Shown here in pieces: positions 52,150 to 61,827 of a stretch of 64,000 bases of DNA (positions within the stretch are counted from its first letter, which is position 1; the number at the start of each line of letters is the position of its first letter). Origin of the DNA: Alteromonas hispanica (GTDB lineage: Bacteria; Pseudomonadota; Gammaproteobacteria; Enterobacterales; Alteromonadaceae); contig NZ_JAAAWP010000012.1 of the NCBI RefSeq assembly GCF_010500915.1, positions 22,834-86,833 of the forward strand, read 5' to 3'. Under the pieces are notes generated by a model that saw only the letters and a list, made by a program, of their open reading frames with translations, did no database searches and was not told the DNA's origin. Both the position numbers and the translations under genes were made by a program.

Positions 52150-53193
52150 GTGGCGAAAAAACCAAAACTTACACAGAGACAGAAGCGTCAAGTGGCTGCT
52201 AATCGCAGCAAACGCTTACAGGAAAAACAAACGACGTCTTTATCGGCAACACCCGATGAGAGCGCTCTTATCAGCGGCACCGTAATAGGCCGTTTCGGTA
52301 AGCACGCCGATGTTGAAAGCGCTGAAGGTACTATTTATCGTTGTCACATACGCAGAACTGTCGAGTCTGTAGTTTGCGGCGATACCGTATTTTTCAGTAA
52401 GGGAGATACCACAGATAAGGGCGTTAACAGTGTTATTGAAATTGTAAAAGACAGACGTTCTGTACTAACTCGCCCCGATTTCTATGACGGTGTAAAACCT
52501 ATTGCAGCCAATATAGATCGTATAATTGTAGTAAGCGCCATTCTTCCCTCTTTATCTACCAACATCATCGACCGATATTTAGTCGCTTGCGAAGACATTG
52601 GTATTACGCCACTTATCGTAATCAACAAAGTAGAACTGTTAAGCGAGGACGAGCGAGCCGATGTAGCGCGTCAACTTATTACCTATGAAAAATTGGGGTA
52701 TGAAGTGATTTACACCAGTTGCGCTACGGGTGAAGGCATTGAGGCGCTAAACGCTTACTTAAACAATAATATCAGCGTGTTTGTTGGGCAGTCCGGCGTT
52801 GGAAAATCGAGTTTAATAAACCAAGTACTTCCTGATGCAGACGAACTCACTGGAGAAATCTCTACAAACTCAGGCCTTGGACAGCACACAACAACAACCG
52901 CCAAGTTACTTCATTTACCCGCGGGGGGAGATCTAATTGACTCCCCGGGCGTGAGAGAATTTGGCCTATGGCATATTCCAAGCGAACGCATTACCTGGGG
53001 CTTTATAGAATTTAGAGATTATCTTGGCGGCTGCAAATTTCGAGATTGCAAACACCTCAACGACCCCGGGTGTCTTATCAGAGAAGCGGTTGATGAAGGC
53101 AAAATCAGCTCTGAGCGATTTGAAAGCTATCACAGAATTCTAGTTTCAATGGAAGAAAATCGCCCCAGTCATAGCCAGCCGCCAGGGGCGTAA
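52150..53193 (+). CDS. rsgA: Small ribosomal subunit biogenesis GTPase RsgA
   Basis: 347 residues starting with a GTG at 52150. Basic N-terminus, OB fold ([16 protein letters not shown]), then a circularly permuted GTPase with NKVELL before [15 protein letters not shown], and the switch region [11 protein letters not shown]; the C-terminal zinc motif is [14 protein letters not shown]. It helps late maturation of the 30S subunit. Next to orn in the same divergent arrangement as in E. coli. Confidence 0.96.
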   Translation: MAKKPKLTQRQKRQVAANRSKRLQEKQTTSLSATPDESALISGTVIGRFGKHADVESAEGTIYRCHIRRTVESVVCGDTVFFSKGDTTDKGVNSVIEIVKDRRSVLTRPDFYDGVKPIAANIDRIIVVSAILPSLSTNIIDRYLVACEDIGITPLIVINKVELLSEDERADVARQLITYEKLGYEVIYTSCATGEGIEALNAYLNNNISVFVGQSGVGKSSLINQVLPDADELTGEISTNSGLGQHTTTTAKLLHLPAGGDLIDSPGVREFGLWHIPSERITWGFIEFRDYLGGCKFRDCKHLNDPGCLIREAVDEGKISSERFESYHRILVSMEENRPSHSQPPGA

Positions 53194-53332
53194 GCTTCAG
53201 TGTGCAGGTAGTTAAAAACGTACTTATATCGACTTTGACGCATTCATAATCTTAAAGTTGTTTGTAGTAACGTGACATCAGGTACAATTGCTCACCGAGA
53301 GCAAGCCTTTGTTTAAAAACGGAGAATTTTCA

Positions 53333-54211
53333 GTGTTAGATTGGCTTAAAGTTAACTTACAGTACGTCACCCCAAAGCACCTTATTTCACGCTTGGTAGG
53401 CAAACTAGCCGCGGCCGAAATGGGAAGTGTGACCACGTCATTAATTAAACTTTTCATTAAACAGTATAACGTCGATATGTCGGAAGCCCTCTATGAAGAG
53501 CCGACTCACTATAGAAGCTTTAATGCATTTTTTACTCGTCCTCTCAAACCCGAAGCTCGTACGATTGATACTAATGAAAACGTACTTATTCATGCAGTAG
53601 ACGGAACGGTAAGTCAATTTGGTGACATTAACAGCGACAGCATTTTTCAAGCTAAAGGCCATGACTTTAGTTTGACAACCCTGCTCGGTGGAAAGCCAGA
53701 CATTGCTGCGCCGTATAAAAACGGAAAATTCGCCACCGTGTATTTAGCTCCTCGCGACTACCACCGTATTCATATGCCAATTGAAGGCACCCTCACCGAC
53801 ATGATTTATGTGCCTGGCGACCTGTTTTCTGTCAACCCGCTAACCGCTCAAAATATCCCTGGCTTATTTGCTCGGAATGAAAGAGTGGTGGCTATTTTCG
53901 ACACCCCAGTAGGCAAAATGGCTATGGTGTTAGTAGGTGCAACCATTGTTGCAAGCATCGAAACCGTTTGGGCTGGCACAGTAACGCCTCCAGCGGGTCA
54001 GAATGTTCAGCACTGGTCGTACGAAAAAGACAGTGAAGCGGCGGTAAAGCTTGAGAAAGGTGCAGAATTAGGCAGGTTTAAACTGGGCTCTACAATTGTT
54101 GTTTGTTTCGAAAAAGACACTATCGACTTTGAAGACTTAGCGCCTGGTATGGTGACTCGTTTGGGTGAGCCCATGGCAATGAAACGTGGCATAAATGATA
54201 CCGACAGCTAA
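53333..54211 (+). CDS. psd: Phosphatidylserine decarboxylase
   Basis: 292 residues from a GTG at 53333, seven bases after GGAGA; the start [12 protein letters not shown] aligns with the family N-terminus, while a TTG at 53288 would add 15 residues. Self-cleavage motif LGST is near residue 250 ([11 protein letters not shown]) and forms the pyruvoyl group; also [36 protein letters not shown], and [16 protein letters not shown]. The membrane enzyme makes phosphatidylethanolamine. It follows rsgA as in E. coli. Confidence 0.96.
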   Translation: MLDWLKVNLQYVTPKHLISRLVGKLAAAEMGSVTTSLIKLFIKQYNVDMSEALYEEPTHYRSFNAFFTRPLKPEARTIDTNENVLIHAVDGTVSQFGDINSDSIFQAKGHDFSLTTLLGGKPDIAAPYKNGKFATVYLAPRDYHRIHMPIEGTLTDMIYVPGDLFSVNPLTAQNIPGLFARNERVVAIFDTPVGKMAMVLVGATIVASIETVWAGTVTPPAGQNVQHWSYEKDSEAAVKLEKGAELGRFKLGSTIVVCFEKDTIDFEDLAPGMVTRLGEPMAMKRGINDTDS

Positions 54212-54214
54212 TTT

Positions 54215-55096
54215 ATGAATGCTGTTAAGAAAAGCCTGATATCGCTGCATCTAACTGTAATACTGCTTGGGGGCACGGCACTATTTTCGCGCCTTGTCCC
54301 TCTTAGTGCTATTGATATCACGCTAATTCGCTCTGTATTCGCCTGTGTAGCGTTGTTCGCCTTTTTATTTCTAGCAAAAGATAAGGTGAAGCTACACTGC
54401 CAGCGTGATTATGCTATTGCCGTTGGTTTAGGCATACTGATGGCGCTGCACTGGGTAACGTATTTTGCGGCAATGCAATATGCCGGTGTATCTGTTGGAA
54501 TGATTGCGCTTTTCACCTTCCCAGTAATAACCGTACTTATTGAGCCTTTGTTTGAAAAAACAGGGTTAGTCTGGCAAGACATAGTGTCTGCGCTTGCGGT
54601 TGTTGCTGGTGTATACCTCATAGTGCCCGAGTCTACCCTTGAAAATGAGATTACACTTGGGGTGTTAATTGGTATCGCCTCGGCAGTGCTTTACGCCTTC
54701 AGAAACATTATTCACCGCAAACATTTCAAACAGTACAGCGGCGCGAAAGCAATGGCATGGCAGACACTCGTAATCTCGATTGTTATGTTACCAACAATAG
54801 GCAACAGTATTGCTCAAGCCTCAACACACGATTGGCTAATGCTGTTACTTTTAGGCACAGTATTTACCGCGCTTCCCCACGCATTAATTGCCGCAAGCTT
54901 ACGTCACTTAAGAGCCAAAACATTTTCTCTTATTGCCTGCATGCAACCCCTTTACGGTGTTGCGCTTGCCATAATTGTACTCGATGAAAGCCCAACCTTA
55001 AGCACGCTTATTGGTGGCATTCTCATAACGTCAGCCTCGGTTTATGAAACGCTTAATGCACATAAACTACATCAGGCTGATGATACCGATAAATAG
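54215..55096 (+). CDS. EamA/DMT-superfamily transporter
   Basis: 293 residues with ten hydrophobic helices in two repeated EamA halves (the first from 6-135, the second from 145-275). Motifs include TLIRSVFACVALFAFLFL, LMALHWVTYFAAMQYAGVSVGMIALFTFPV and the second-half LGTVFTALPHALIAASLRHLRAKTFSLIACMQPLY. Family members export amino acids or metabolites; the substrate is unknown. It starts three bases after the psd stop and is followed eight bases later by GDPD, so the three are probably cotranscribed. Confidence 0.88.
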   Translation: MNAVKKSLISLHLTVILLGGTALFSRLVPLSAIDITLIRSVFACVALFAFLFLAKDKVKLHCQRDYAIAVGLGILMALHWVTYFAAMQYAGVSVGMIALFTFPVITVLIEPLFEKTGLVWQDIVSALAVVAGVYLIVPESTLENEITLGVLIGIASAVLYAFRNIIHRKHFKQYSGAKAMAWQTLVISIVMLPTIGNSIAQASTHDWLMLLLLGTVFTALPHALIAASLRHLRAKTFSLIACMQPLYGVALAIIVLDESPTLSTLIGGILITSASVYETLNAHKLHQADDTDK

Positions 55097-55104
55097 GAGC
55101 GGTA

Positions 55105-55797
55105 ATGCGAATTTTTGCCCATCGCGGTGCAAGTAAAGTAGCTCCTGAGAATACGATAAAAGCTTTCAAGGTTGCCTTTCAACAAGGTGCTGACGGAATA
55201 GAGTTTGATACCTATCAGCACGAAAGCGGCATTATTGTTTTTCACGATAGGCTATTGTTAAGGCGAGCTCGAAAAGCAGGTTATTTATTAGATACCCCGT
55301 GGACAGAATTATGCAAACTGGATATTGGCGAGGGCGAAAGAATTCCCACACTATCGGACAGTTTAAAGACGGTGCCACAAGGGCGATGGTGCAATATAGA
55401 AATAAAGCATCTTCACTGCGTTGACTCTTGGGTTAGAGAGGTAAAAAAAGCTGTTTTAAACAATGATATCCAGCCGGAACATATTCTCGTTTCATCGTTT
55501 AACCATCATTGGCTGGCTAACATTTCAAAGCTATGGCCCGAAGTGAAAATTGGCGCTCTCACCGCAAGTTTTGAACTAGACTGCACGGCAAGTGCACGTG
55601 CGCTGAATGCATATTCAGTCAATATTGCGTTAGATGCAGTAGAAAAGGATTTTGTCGAAAAAGCGCGCTTGGACGGCTTCGACGTTTACGTCTATACCGT
55701 TGACGAACCTAGAGATATGAAACAGCTAGAAGCTTGGGGCGTTACAGGAATATTTACCAACGTGCCCGATATAGCGCTAGCGGTGCTAGCACCATAA
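55105..55797 (+). CDS. ugpQ: Glycerophosphodiester phosphodiesterase, cytoplasmic
   Basis: 230 residues; AGGAG eight bases before the ATG. TIM-barrel GDPD: HRGASKVAPENT with the first catalytic His, GIEFDTYQHESGIIVFHDRLL with the metal Glu/Asp and second His, WCNIEIKH, then VYTVDEPRDM. No signal peptide. It hydrolyses glycerophosphodiesters to glycerol-3-P and alcohol, which would recycle phospholipid head-groups, consistent with psd upstream. The convergent merC gene begins three bases on. Confidence 0.92.
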   Translation: MRIFAHRGASKVAPENTIKAFKVAFQQGADGIEFDTYQHESGIIVFHDRLLLRRARKAGYLLDTPWTELCKLDIGEGERIPTLSDSLKTVPQGRWCNIEIKHLHCVDSWVREVKKAVLNNDIQPEHILVSSFNHHWLANISKLWPEVKIGALTASFELDCTASARALNAYSVNIALDAVEKDFVEKARLDGFDVYVYTVDEPRDMKQLEAWGVTGIFTNVPDIALAVLAP

Positions 55798-55800
55798 ATT

Positions 55801-56229
55801 TTACTTCGCTTCGGTAGATAAGTGATTAGACAGCACAGTATTTTTGCAGCACTTGCATTGTCTGCAAAGGCGCATATTTAGCCAGTGACCAGTTACAATC
55901 AAAAAAGCGCCCAAGGCGATGGTAAACGGCTCGTATGACTCACCAAAAATGTCTTTAAACCAATAAATAACGCCACCGGTGAGCAGTAACACAAGGGGGT
56001 AAAGTCGGCCATGATAACGGGTTGCGCCACTGATTAAGGCAACTGCTCCCACAAGGATCGAGAAAGAAAGTATCGTTCTTTCAAACCATACTTGAGCAAA
56101 AAACGAAGATCCAATCAAGGGTAATAAGGGCACGAGCACAGGCAACGCCAAGCAATGCAGCGCGCACAGACCAGACACCCAAATGCCTAGTTTGTCTAAT
56201 TTCGCTGGATTGTCGTCAATTGGAGTCAT
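55801..56229 (-). CDS. MerC-domain membrane protein
   Basis: 142 residues, four hydrophobic helices. A Cys pair lies in the first helix (LCALHCLALPVLVPLLP), the hallmark of MerC, and a C-terminal cluster CRQCKCC follows. MerC proteins of mercury operons import Hg(II); many chromosomal MerC-like proteins have unknown roles. No merA, merR or other mercury gene is adjacent. Its 3' end is only three bases from ugpQ. Confidence 0.82.
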   Translation of the reverse strand: MTPIDDNPAKLDKLGIWVSGLCALHCLALPVLVPLLPLIGSSFFAQVWFERTILSFSILVGAVALISGATRYHGRLYPLVLLLTGGVIYWFKDIFGESYEPFTIALGAFLIVTGHWLNMRLCRQCKCCKNTVLSNHLSTEAK

Positions 56230-56415
56230 GCAGACCTTTAAATAAAAAATACGCCAGAGACGTTATAATATAACAAAATAGGGGAAATGAAAAATCTCTT
56301 CTCATTAAACTTTTCTCAAACCGCTTAACTTTTTTATTTATGGGATTGTTATAAAGGGGATTTTCCACACTATTAATGACGCGTTTAAGTGTAGTGATAA
56401 TAACGTTAATGCTTG

Positions 56416-57285
56416 CTACTTTGGTGATGAAGTGAGGGTTTCGGTTGGAAAGGTGGCAATAAACTGCTCGCCCCTATGAGATTCACGCTTTTGAGGGCAG
56501 TTTTTATTTGCAGCACAGCTACCTGAACTGTCGCTAGCATAAGGGGTGTTATCATGTTCCTCTTGAGCGGCAAAATAATCTGCCACCGACAACAGGTTAA
56601 ATCCTTCTTCATCTAAATCTGGTAAATGTTGCTTTAAAAATGCAATGGTCTCAGGGTGTGGGTGTCCGATAACAACAACGTGGCCTGTTTGGTTGGCGAC
56701 TTGCTTCATTTTCTTAAATTGTTTAGTTAAAAACGCCTTATCTCTGCGATGGTCTAAAAATATATGTCGGCTTGCATTAGGCACCCCTATTCGCTCGGCG
56801 ACATCTTGAGCCTTGGTCGATACGGTTGTTCTACTGTCGACGAAAAAAAGCCCCTGGCGTTTAACCTCTTTCATAAGCGCCTGCATTGCATCTTCTTGGC
56901 CTGTAAATGCGCTTCCCATGTGGTTATTAATGCCGATAGCATTAGGAACACTCTTGATTGCCTTGCGCAGCGTAAAAGTTATTGCTGCTGGGAACATGTC
57001 GGTATGCAAACCTAGAGGGCCCATAAACTTGTTATTAGTAGCCTGCATTGGCATATGCAGCATAACCGGCCGGCCTTCTTGTGACGCCTTTTGTGCAATG
57101 TGTTCAGACAGTGGCGTTTGGGGGAGAATAGAAAACGCAACCTCTTTAGGAAGTGAAAATGCGGCCATATCCGAAGGCCTGTACCCGAGGTCATCGAGTA
57201 TGATAATGACACTGGGTTTCGCTGCAGCTAAATGGCTTGTGCAGCCACCTGCTAAAAGCAAGAAAAAAACGATAGTAAAACGCAC
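56416..57285 (-). CDS. Divergent polysaccharide deacetylase family lipoprotein (YibQ-like)
   Basis: 289 residues from a GTG at 57285. The N-terminus has a lipobox, LLLAGGC, so it is likely membrane-anchored in the periplasm. The YibQ domain has IIILDDLGYRPSD, HMPMQATNNKFMGPLGLHTDM, INNHMGSAFTG, DSRTTVSTKAQDVAERIGV, and VVIGHPHPETI. The C-terminal 45 residues (with SSGSCAANKNC) are extra and look disordered. In many gammaproteobacteria it lies after envC, the same as here, which suggests a link to septal peptidoglycan processing. Confidence 0.85.
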   Translation of the reverse strand: MRFTIVFFLLLAGGCTSHLAAAKPSVIIILDDLGYRPSDMAAFSLPKEVAFSILPQTPLSEHIAQKASQEGRPVMLHMPMQATNNKFMGPLGLHTDMFPAAITFTLRKAIKSVPNAIGINNHMGSAFTGQEDAMQALMKEVKRQGLFFVDSRTTVSTKAQDVAERIGVPNASRHIFLDHRRDKAFLTKQFKKMKQVANQTGHVVVIGHPHPETIAFLKQHLPDLDEEGFNLLSVADYFAAQEEHDNTPYASDSSGSCAANKNCPQKRESHRGEQFIATFPTETLTSSPK

Positions 57286-57552
57286 GAGTACTTAACCATA
57301 TCCAATAAGGGTGATTGTTTTTATTTTTGTTTGGCTTTTTGTTTTGTAATTTCTTTTTTTTACTTCTTATTATGCGGTGGCGGAGACCGTGTTTCCCGGC
57401 AAACGTAAGGAGCCTTGTTTTGCCCTCGGAAATCTTTTTGTGCTCAGAAATATTTTGAAGCACCAAAAAATTTTTTTAGGTCGTTAAAGCACTTCTAATT
57501 ATCAACATATCATTTATCAAAGAAGCATGTTATCAAAGTAACGTGCCCTATT

Positions 57553-58707
57553 TTAATTTAAAAATGCAGTTGGATTAATGGCTTTGCCTTTATGGCGAAT
57601 TTCAAAGTAGAGATTCGGAAACTCTTGCCCGCCACTTCGCCCTACTAGCGCAATACGCTCCCCGCGCCTCACCTCGTCTCCGGCTTGCTTTAATAACGCC
57701 TGATTATGCCCGTAAACGCTCATGTAACCATCTCCGTGGTCGACAATAGAGACCAAACCGAAGCCTCGCAACCAGTCGGCATAAAGTACCTTGCCAGGGG
57801 CTATACTGTTTACTGGGTCGCCTTCTGCGCCATCAATCACAATACCTTTCCAACGCACCTGTCCTTGGCGTCGGTTGCCGAAGAGTTTGCGAATGCGGCC
57901 CTTAACCGGCGCGTCTAACTGCCCTTTCAATTTAGCCAACCCATCGAGAGTGATTGTGGCTTCGCGCGCAGCTCTTTCAGCGGCTATTCGCGCCTTTTCA
58001 ATGGCATCAACTAACGCTTTTTCATTGGCTTTTAGTGAGGCTATTTTTTGGCTTTCAGACGCAATGGTTTTATTCAGTTTTTTGAGCGTGGCTTTACGGT
58101 CATTTTGGCGTGTAAGTAGTATGGCCCGTTGATTTTCTTGTTCGTCTTTAAGCTGTGCAAGTGCTTCAGCCTTTTCAACTAGTTCTTCATTTACTGTTTC
58201 GAGTCGTGCCACGTTATCGCGAAAGGTCTCGATTTCTTTTTGACGTGCTTTCGCAACGTACTTGTAATAGGTAATAACACGCTCGAAGGACTTTGCGTCA
58301 TCTTGATAGAAAAGCATTTTGGCATAATCGTAATGACCGGCCATGAAGGCACTTTTTAATTGGCTTGCTAATAAAGACTGTTGCTGTCGAATGGCTGACT
58401 TTAAAGTAGCCTGTTCTTTTTGCAGCGCGTTTTGCTCTTTTTCTACACGCTCTAGTGACTGTTTTGTGTTACTTAACGCCTTAGCTACTTTAGCAATCTC
58501 TAACTCAGACTGTTTAAGTACACCTTCTAGCTCATCAGCACTCGCCTTGCTGTTTTGCAGTACTTGCTGGCGAGCAACCAGCTCAGCTTGTAATTTAGCT
58601 AACCGCTCTTTTTGTTCAGACTGCGCTGCGTCTTGACCATAAACTGGCGTAGACAGGTGCATAAGCAGCCCAAGGAGTAAGGTAAAGAGTGAAGTTCGTA
58701 AAACCAT
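57553..58707 (-). CDS. envC: Murein hydrolase activator EnvC
   Basis: 384 residues with signal peptide 1-24. Two long coiled coils (about 28-255) precede a C-terminal LytM/M23 domain (about 280-384, with VKGRIRKLFGNRRQGQVRWKGIVIDGAEGDPVNSIAPGKVLYADWLRGFG). The usual HxH zinc pattern is incomplete, as in EnvC, which activates amidases AmiA/AmiB at the septum and does not hydrolyse itself. gpmI, usually upstream, is not present. YibQ follows 267 bases downstream. Confidence 0.92.
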   Translation of the reverse strand: MVLRTSLFTLLLGLLMHLSTPVYGQDAAQSEQKERLAKLQAELVARQQVLQNSKASADELEGVLKQSELEIAKVAKALSNTKQSLERVEKEQNALQKEQATLKSAIRQQQSLLASQLKSAFMAGHYDYAKMLFYQDDAKSFERVITYYKYVAKARQKEIETFRDNVARLETVNEELVEKAEALAQLKDEQENQRAILLTRQNDRKATLKKLNKTIASESQKIASLKANEKALVDAIEKARIAAERAAREATITLDGLAKLKGQLDAPVKGRIRKLFGNRRQGQVRWKGIVIDGAEGDPVNSIAPGKVLYADWLRGFGLVSIVDHGDGYMSVYGHNQALLKQAGDEVRRGERIALVGRSGGQEFPNLYFEIRHKGKAINPTAFLN

Positions 58708-58942
58708 AGAAGCGGTGAAGCCATCCTAAAAATCGAGGTTGCTTTTAACGCGTTAGCACGCAAGAGTATTTTCAGTGTATCTGAGCCGCTGTCATAATCC
58801 CAGTTCAATTTAGGCGTAATATCAACCAGCTAAACGAAATCGTAATGCCAAAGTGTATCGCAATAAACGGCAGGCTGGTTTCTCGTCAATTTTTCTATAT
58901 ACTTTGCACTCTTTTCAAGGTCTGTAGACAGGGTTAGCAGTA

Positions 58943-59371
58943 ATGGATCAACTTATTGAATTTGCCAGCAACAACATTGTTCTTGCTGGTGTTTGGGTAG
59001 CGTTAGTGGGCATGTTGATATTCAGTTACGTCAGCGGGCTTACCTCATCGGTAAAAGAACTCAGTACCCACGAGGCAACATTATTGATAAATAAAGAAGA
59101 TGCTGTGGTATTTGATATGCGTGCGGCGAAAGACTTTAACGCGGGGCACATTCTTGGCGCGAGACAGATTAAACCTGAAGAACTGCGCGAGAAAAATTTT
59201 AAGAAGCTTGAAAACAGTAAAGATAAGCCCATTATCGTAGTATGCGCTATGGGCAATCAAGCTCGTGGTACAGCAAGTGCGATGCAAAAAGATGGCTTCG
59301 CAAATGTTAATGTATTAAAAGGCGGGATGAATGCGTGGCAAAGCGCTAACCTACCCGTTTCAAAAAAGTAG
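58943..59371 (+). CDS. Membrane-anchored rhodanese-like protein (YibN-like)
   Basis: 142 residues. An N-terminal membrane helix (14-34) precedes a rhodanese domain, with the active-site loop containing the Cys in VVCAMGNQARGTASAM and the entry VVFDMRAAKDFNAGHILGARQIKPEEL. Reaction on thiosulfate or persulfide is likely but the in vivo donor is unknown. First of the series rhodanese-grxC-secB-gpsA, the same as yibN-grxC-secB-gpsA in E. coli. Confidence 0.93.
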   Translation: MDQLIEFASNNIVLAGVWVALVGMLIFSYVSGLTSSVKELSTHEATLLINKEDAVVFDMRAAKDFNAGHILGARQIKPEELREKNFKKLENSKDKPIIVVCAMGNQARGTASAMQKDGFANVNVLKGGMNAWQSANLPVSKK

Positions 59372-59381
59372 GTAACCTTTT

Positions 59382-59642
59382 ATGAGCAAAGTTGAACTTT
59401 ACACCAAGCGCCACTGCCCATTCTGCCACCGAGCCATAGCGCTGCTAAAACAAAAGGGTGTGGAGTTTACTGAATATCCTATCGACGTGCAGCCAGAGCT
59501 TCGCGACGTTATGATAGAACGTGCAAATGGTGGCTGGACAGTACCGCAAATATTCATTGATGAACACCACGTTGGTGGCTGTGACGATATGATGGCTTTA
59601 GAAGCCGAACGAAAATTAGACCCTATGTTGGGTTTAGCATAA
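59382..59642 (+). CDS. grxC: Glutaredoxin 3
   Basis: 86 residues. The active site is CPFC (Cys12, Cys15) in TKRHCPFCHRAIALL; the glutathione site TVPQIFIDEHHVGGCDDMMALE follows. Reduces protein and glutathione disulfides. It begins 10 bases after the rhodanese gene. Confidence 0.96.
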   Translation: MSKVELYTKRHCPFCHRAIALLKQKGVEFTEYPIDVQPELRDVMIERANGGWTVPQIFIDEHHVGGCDDMMALEAERKLDPMLGLA

Positions 59643-59703
59643 AGCGTCAGCGCGACAGCAACGCTATAAATTGAAATAAAACAACGAATAAATAGGAAAT
59701 ACC

Positions 59704-60216
59704 ATGGCTGACGAAAATCAGACAAATAACGGTGCAGCTGCAGGCGAGCAAGCTCAGCAAGGACCACAGTTCAATATTCAACGCATTTACACAAAAGACA
59801 TCTCTTTTGAATCGCCAAATGCACCGGCTATTTACACCAAAGAGTGGAAGCCAGAAATAAAGCTCGATATTGATACAAGTACGAATAAACTTGAAGAGAA
59901 CGTATACGAAGTTGTGCTTTCAGTAACAGTTACCGCAACATTAGGCGAAGAAACTGCATTCCTTTGCGAAGTTCAGCAGGCGGGTATTTTTGCCATTGGC
60001 GAAATGCCAGATCAAAACAAAGCTCACACGTTGGGTTCTTTCTGCCCTAACATGCTTTTCCCTTATGCGCGTGAAACTATTTCTAACTTGGTCAACCGCG
60101 GTACATTCCCTCCGCTAAATCTTGCTCCAGTTAACTTTGACGCGATCTTTGCAGCTTATGTGCAAAAGCGTGCTCAGCAACAACAGCAAGGTCAAGCGCC
60201 TAAGATGGACGCGTAA
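59704..60216 (+). CDS. secB: Protein-export chaperone SecB
   Basis: 170 residues, a little longer than usual because of Gln/Ala/Glu-rich ends. Family sequence: [49 protein letters not shown], and [41 protein letters not shown]. Tetrameric SecB keeps precursors unfolded and hands them to SecA. AGGAAAT before the ATG. Fixed position between grxC and gpsA. Confidence 0.97.
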   Translation: MADENQTNNGAAAGEQAQQGPQFNIQRIYTKDISFESPNAPAIYTKEWKPEIKLDIDTSTNKLEENVYEVVLSVTVTATLGEETAFLCEVQQAGIFAIGEMPDQNKAHTLGSFCPNMLFPYARETISNLVNRGTFPPLNLAPVNFDAIFAAYVQKRAQQQQQGQAPKMDA

Positions 60217-60221
60217 TAGGC

Positions 60222-61256
60222 GTGAGCATAAACTCAGTTTCTGTGCCCTCGGTTTCTGAGCCCTCAGTTTCTGTGTTGGGAGCGGGGTCTTACGGCACCG
60301 CTCTGGCCTTTTGTCTTGCTAGAAATAATAATTCTACCTTGCTATGGGGTCGAGACAGCGAGCATATGAAGGCGTTGGCGCAGTCTCGAGAAAACGCGCG
60401 ATATCTTCCTGGTGCAACGTTTCCTGATGCATTGCACGTAGATGCAAATTTGGAAAATGTCGTGGCCGCCAGTCGAGATATTTTGGTTGTTGTTCCTAGC
60501 CATGCATTTGCAGCTATGCTTACTAGCTTGAAACCGCTCCTGCAACCTCATCACCGAATTATTTGGGCAACCAAAGGGTTAGAGCCAAAAACAGGGCGCT
60601 TGCTGCGCGAAGTTGCCGAAGAAATTCTAGGCACGCACTATCCCCTAGCCGTTTTATCAGGCCCCACCTTTGCCAAAGAGATGGTAGCGGGATTGCCAAC
60701 AGCTATTTCGCTTTCATCCACCGATGATACGTTTGCAGATGAGTTTGCCGCGAAGCTCCATTGCGCAAAGTCGTTTAGAGTGTATAAAAACTCAGACTTT
60801 ACCGGCGTACAGCTTGGCGGAGCAGTTAAGAATGTTATTGCTATCGGCGCAGGATTGGCCGATGGTCTGGGTTTTGGTGCCAATGCGCGAACCGCGTTGA
60901 TTACACGAGGTCTAGCTGAGCTTACCCGCTTGGGCGTAAAACTCGGTGCGAATCCCGAAACATTTATGGGCATGGCCGGTCTTGGCGATCTGGTGTTAAC
61001 CTGTACAGACAATCAATCTCGAAACAGACGTTTCGGGCTTGCATTAGGCCAAGGCAAAACCGTCGATGTGGCTATTGACGAAATTGGTCAAGTGGTTGAA
61101 GGGTACCGCAATACAGAAGAAGTACATATATTGTCGGAAAAAGTGGGCGTTGAGATGCCCATCTGCGAGCAAATTTACGCAGTCCTTTACCACGACAAAA
61201 ACCCGAAAGAAGCTGCCCTTGCGCTTTTAGGGCGAGACTTACGAAACGAGGGCTAG
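60222..61256 (+). CDS. gpsA: Glycerol-3-phosphate dehydrogenase [NAD(P)+]
   Basis: 344 residues from a GTG at 60222. The NAD(P) loop is [11 protein letters not shown] at residue 20; later [56 protein letters not shown], and the C-terminal [22 protein letters not shown]. It reduces dihydroxyacetone phosphate for phospholipid synthesis. The N-terminal stretch before the NAD loop contains a 15-base tandem repeat ([12 protein letters not shown]) not found in standard GpsA. Three bases or so after secB. Confidence 0.95.
   Translation: MSINSVSVPSVSEPSVSVLGAGSYGTALAFCLARNNNSTLLWGRDSEHMKALAQSRENARYLPGATFPDALHVDANLENVVAASRDILVVVPSHAFAAMLTSLKPLLQPHHRIIWATKGLEPKTGRLLREVAEEILGTHYPLAVLSGPTFAKEMVAGLPTAISLSSTDDTFADEFAAKLHCAKSFRVYKNSDFTGVQLGGAVKNVIAIGAGLADGLGFGANARTALITRGLAELTRLGVKLGANPETFMGMAGLGDLVLTCTDNQSRNRRFGLALGQGKTVDVAIDEIGQVVEGYRNTEEVHILSEKVGVEMPICEQIYAVLYHDKNPKEAALALLGRDLRNEG
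60237..60275 (+). repeat. 15-base in-frame tandem repeat in the gpsA N-terminus
   Basis: GTTTCTGTGCCCTCG (60237-60251), GTTTCTGAGCCCTCA (60252-60266) and a partial GTTTCTGTG (60267-60275). Each full unit is exactly five codons encoding Val-Ser-x-Pro-Ser, so unit number could change without shifting the frame. Confidence 0.85.
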
Positions 61257-61280
61257 ATTGGTAGACGCCTTGCGCGCAGC

Positions 61281-61745
61281 CTATCTTGCCCCTTCATACC
61301 CCATTTGACGCCAGCTTTCATAAACGAACACAGATACGGCGTTGGATAAGTTCATACTGCGACTATCTGGCAACATGGGAATTCTCACTCGCTGCCCTTC
61401 AGGAAGCGACTGAATAAAGTCATCGGGTAACCCTCTAGTTTCGGGGCCAAATATCAACGCATCACCTTTTTTATATTTCACGTCGCTATGGAACGCTTTA
61501 CCTTTTGTGGTACATGCAAAAATTCTTGTCGGTTTTGCATCTTCAATATAAGCATCTAAATTCGCATGGCGCTTCACGTGGGCAAACTCATGGTAATCGA
61601 GACCTGCACGACGCACACGCTTATCGTCCCACTCAAAACCTAACGGCTCTATAAGGTGCAAAGCGAAACCGCTGTTAGCACACAAACGAATGATGTTTCC
61701 TGTGTTTGGCGGTATTTCAGGTTGATAAAGTACAATGTCGAACAT
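61281..61745 (-). CDS. trmL: tRNA (cytidine/uridine-2'-O)-methyltransferase TrmL
   Basis: 154 residues. SPOUT fold with the knot: [23 protein letters not shown] at the start, [11 protein letters not shown], and [26 protein letters not shown]. TrmL methylates the wobble ribose of tRNA-Leu. Convergent with gpsA, 24 bases apart; cysE, which lies between gpsA and trmL in E. coli, is not here. Confidence 0.96.
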   Translation of the reverse strand: MFDIVLYQPEIPPNTGNIIRLCANSGFALHLIEPLGFEWDDKRVRRAGLDYHEFAHVKRHANLDAYIEDAKPTRIFACTTKGKAFHSDVKYKKGDALIFGPETRGLPDDFIQSLPEGQRVRIPMLPDSRSMNLSNAVSVFVYESWRQMGYEGAR

Positions 61746-61827
61746 GCTAGGCTTCTATTTTTATATTAACTGAGTAAGGCAGCACTAGCGTTCGCTTGGA
61801 ACCAGTGCTTTCAAGGAATTTATGATA

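Noticed and set aside
57191..57466. 91-codon minus-strand frame upstream of yibQ
   Set aside because: Mostly Lys/Asn-rich low-complexity sequence overlapping the start of yibQ in another frame; no domain and no sign of coding.
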